From positions 235,316 through 299,315 of the forward strand of contig NZ_FOFS01000004.1 of assembly GCF_900111015.1 (NCBI RefSeq): 64,000 bases of DNA, read 5' to 3'. The position numbers and the translations under genes were made by a program. This stretch comes from Solimonas aquatica (lineage in GTDB: Bacteria; Pseudomonadota; Gammaproteobacteria; Nevskiales; Nevskiaceae). The notes below the pieces were generated by a model. The model saw only the letters and a program-made list of their open reading frames with translations. It was not told where the DNA came from and ran no database searches. Positions within the stretch are counted from its first letter, which is position 1. Each line of letters begins with the position of its first letter. Positions 62,634 to 64,000 of the stretch are shown one piece after another.

Positions 62634-64000
62634 ATGAAATTCAACAAGCGTTTCATGCGCCGCGCCGGCGCTGCGTCGGCATTGGCTGCCGCCTGGTATT
62701 CGCCTTACGGCCTGGCCAACACACAGATCAACAGCGTGTATGTGGATGCCGCCAACGGCGTGCTCTACATCGACGGTGCGTCCTTCATCCAGGGCGGTGG
62801 CCAGAAGCCCTACGTCGAACTCAACGGTCAGGCGCTGAAGATCAACCCGGCCAACTCCTCGGCCGATCACATCGAGGCGTACATCCCCTCGACGCTGCCC
62901 TTGGTCAACGGCGTCGGCTATCAGCTGTTCGTCACCGGCATCACGCCCGGCAGCAGCACCTCACCGCATAACAATCCGCTCTCGGCGCAAGCCAGCTTCT
63001 CGCTCAGCGCCTCCTGCCTGGGCAGCGGCGGCTGCGGCGCCACCGGCCCGCGCGGTGCCACCGGTGCCACGGGTGCCACCGGCCCGCAGGGTCCGCAGGG
63101 ACCGGCCGGCGCCAGCACCGGGGTTCCGGGCGCGACCGGCCCCACCGGCCCGACCGGCGCCACGGGCGCGCAAGGTCCCGCGGGCGCAGCCGGCGCCAGG
63201 GGTGCAACCGGCGCAACCGGCGCCGCAGGTGCGGCCGGTGCCGCCGGCGCCACGGGCGCACGCGGCGCGACCGGTCCGCAAGGTCTGCAAGGGGTGCAGG
63301 GCAACACCGGCGCCACCGGTGCCACGGGTGCCACCGGCAATGCCGGTGCGACCGGCGCCACGGGCGCGACGGGCGCAACGGGTGCCACCGGCGCAACGGG
63401 TGCCGCAGGACAGTTCAGTAGCAGCTACCGGGGCGCCTTCGTGATCGGCGCCAGCTATGCCAAGGGAGACCTGGTCACCGCCAGCGGCTCCACCTGGCTC
63501 TGCGTGGTCAACAGCTGCGCAGGCCTGCCCGGCGTCGATGCCGGCTGGACCGCGCTGGCGCAGGCCGGCGCCACCGGTGCAACCGGAGCCACGGGCGCGA
63601 CAGGTGCCACGGGCACGGCAGGTCAGGCCGGCTCGAACGGCGCGACAGGTCCGCAAGGTGCGACGGGCGCGCAGGGCCTCACCGGCGCCACCGGACCGCG
63701 CGGCGCCACCGGCGAGCAGGGCATTCAAGGCGCGACCGGCGCCACGGGTGCCACCGGTCCCCGGGGTCCGACCGGTGCCACCGGTGCCCAAGGCATTCAG
63801 GGTGTCACCGGCGCCACAGGCGCCACTGGCTTGCAAGGCATCACCGGTGCGACGGGCATCCAGGGTGCGACCGGCGCAACGGGTGCCACGGGTGCGACCG
63901 GCGCGACCGGTAGCATCAGCAGCAACTTCCAGGGCGCTTACGTCGCCGGCAAGAACTACAACACCGGCGCGCTGGTGACTCACGCCGGTTCCACCTGGCT
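62634..64000 (+). CDS. Secreted collagen-like protein, 3' end outside the window
   Basis: The frame runs from ATG 62634 to the window edge (455 codons) without a stop. The start [20 protein letters not shown] and following residues form a signal peptide (cleavage near YGLA). A roughly 110-residue globular domain follows ([20 protein letters not shown] region), then a Gly-X-Y block of about 125 residues ([20 protein letters not shown]), a 50-residue module with [16 protein letters not shown], a second Gly-X-Y block of about 115 residues, and a second module beginning [15 protein letters not shown]. The modules resemble carbohydrate-binding CBM5/12 folds. Bacterial collagens of this type are surface or secreted and form triple helices. 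The end of the protein and its anchoring are not visible. Confidence 0.85.
   Translation, partial: MKFNKRFMRRAGAASALAAAWYSPYGLANTQINSVYVDAANGVLYIDGASFIQGGGQKPYVELNGQALKINPANSSADHIEAYIPSTLPLVNGVGYQLFVTGITPGSSTSPHNNPLSAQASFSLSASCLGSGGCGATGPRGATGATGATGPQGPQGPAGASTGVPGATGPTGPTGATGAQGPAGAAGARGATGATGAAGAAGAAGATGARGATGPQGLQGVQGNTGATGATGATGNAGATGATGATGATGATGATGAAGQFSSSYRGAFVIGASYAKGDLVTASGSTWLCVVNSCAGLPGVDAGWTALAQAGATGATGATGATGATGTAGQAGSNGATGPQGATGAQGLTGATGPRGATGEQGIQGATGATGATGPRGPTGATGAQGIQGVTGATGATGLQGITGATGIQGATGATGATGATGATGSISSNFQGAYVAGKNYNTGALVTHAGSTW

Noticed and set aside
63031..63915. Regular short repeats that could be taken for a CRISPR array
   Set aside because: The repeats are 9-bp codon triplets (Gly-Ala-Thr) in one open frame, with no constant 25-40-bp repeat and unique spacer pattern and no cas genes.

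Overview
The window reads as chromosomal DNA of a high-GC, motile, aerobic gammaproteobacterium. A lineage near Nevskiales/Solimonadaceae is my inference from the mix of Pseudomonas-type flagellar genes, many TonB-dependent receptors, an Anr/FNR-type box and PA3496/DarP-type genes; no marker gene here proves it. From about position 4,900 onward the DNA is gene-dense, with short spacers and many ATGA/GTGA stop-start overlaps.

Positions 1-4,616 are different. This is the end of an integrated element: a truncated orphan gene, a mosaic of inverted repeats, about 1 kb with no convincing ORF but dense GNRA-capped hairpins ending in a strong terminator (a candidate large structured RNA), an orphan 196-aa protein, and a tyrosine recombinase pointing away from an intact tRNA-Ala(CGC). 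A broken 5' half of a second tRNA-Ala lies just outside. I infer that the element is integrated at the 3' end of the tRNA gene.

4,925-20,745 is core genome: yjbQ-like, PA3496-like, LOG-family, HNH, clpB, an MDR oxidoreductase, a TonB-dependent receptor, the feoAB ferrous iron operon (with FNR-like and Fur-like boxes) plus a Cys-rich FeoB partner, a DUF748 protein, folD and darP.

20,731-37,082 is a flagellar cluster. On the minus strand flgBCDEFGHIJKL is followed by fliC, flaG and fliD; cheV lies upstream, and flgA, flgM and flgN run divergently. Promoter sequences suggest a hierarchy: sigma54 sites before flgB and flgA, sigma28 (FliA) sites before fliC, cheV and flgM.

37,120-47,522 holds glnE, an amidase, small envelope and membrane proteins (DUF486, EipA-like, TerB-like, an outer-membrane barrel), an alpha/beta hydrolase, an HTTM-DCC fusion, and tatD. 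The start of tatD is preceded by two tandem 113-bp copies of its own 5' end joined to a palindromic segment.

47,533-54,289 has two divergent units: a YVTN beta-propeller, TonB-dependent receptor, kinase-like protein without catalytic parts and LuxR-type regulator on one side, and a DUF3649-like/PepSY/DUF3325-like iron-uptake set on the other, with a 29-nt palindrome between them.

54,660-64,000 contains an ankyrin protein, tRNA-Val(CAC), an MFS transporter with its own TonB-dependent receptor, a large winged-helix/AAA regulator, and the start of a secreted collagen-like protein cut by the window end.
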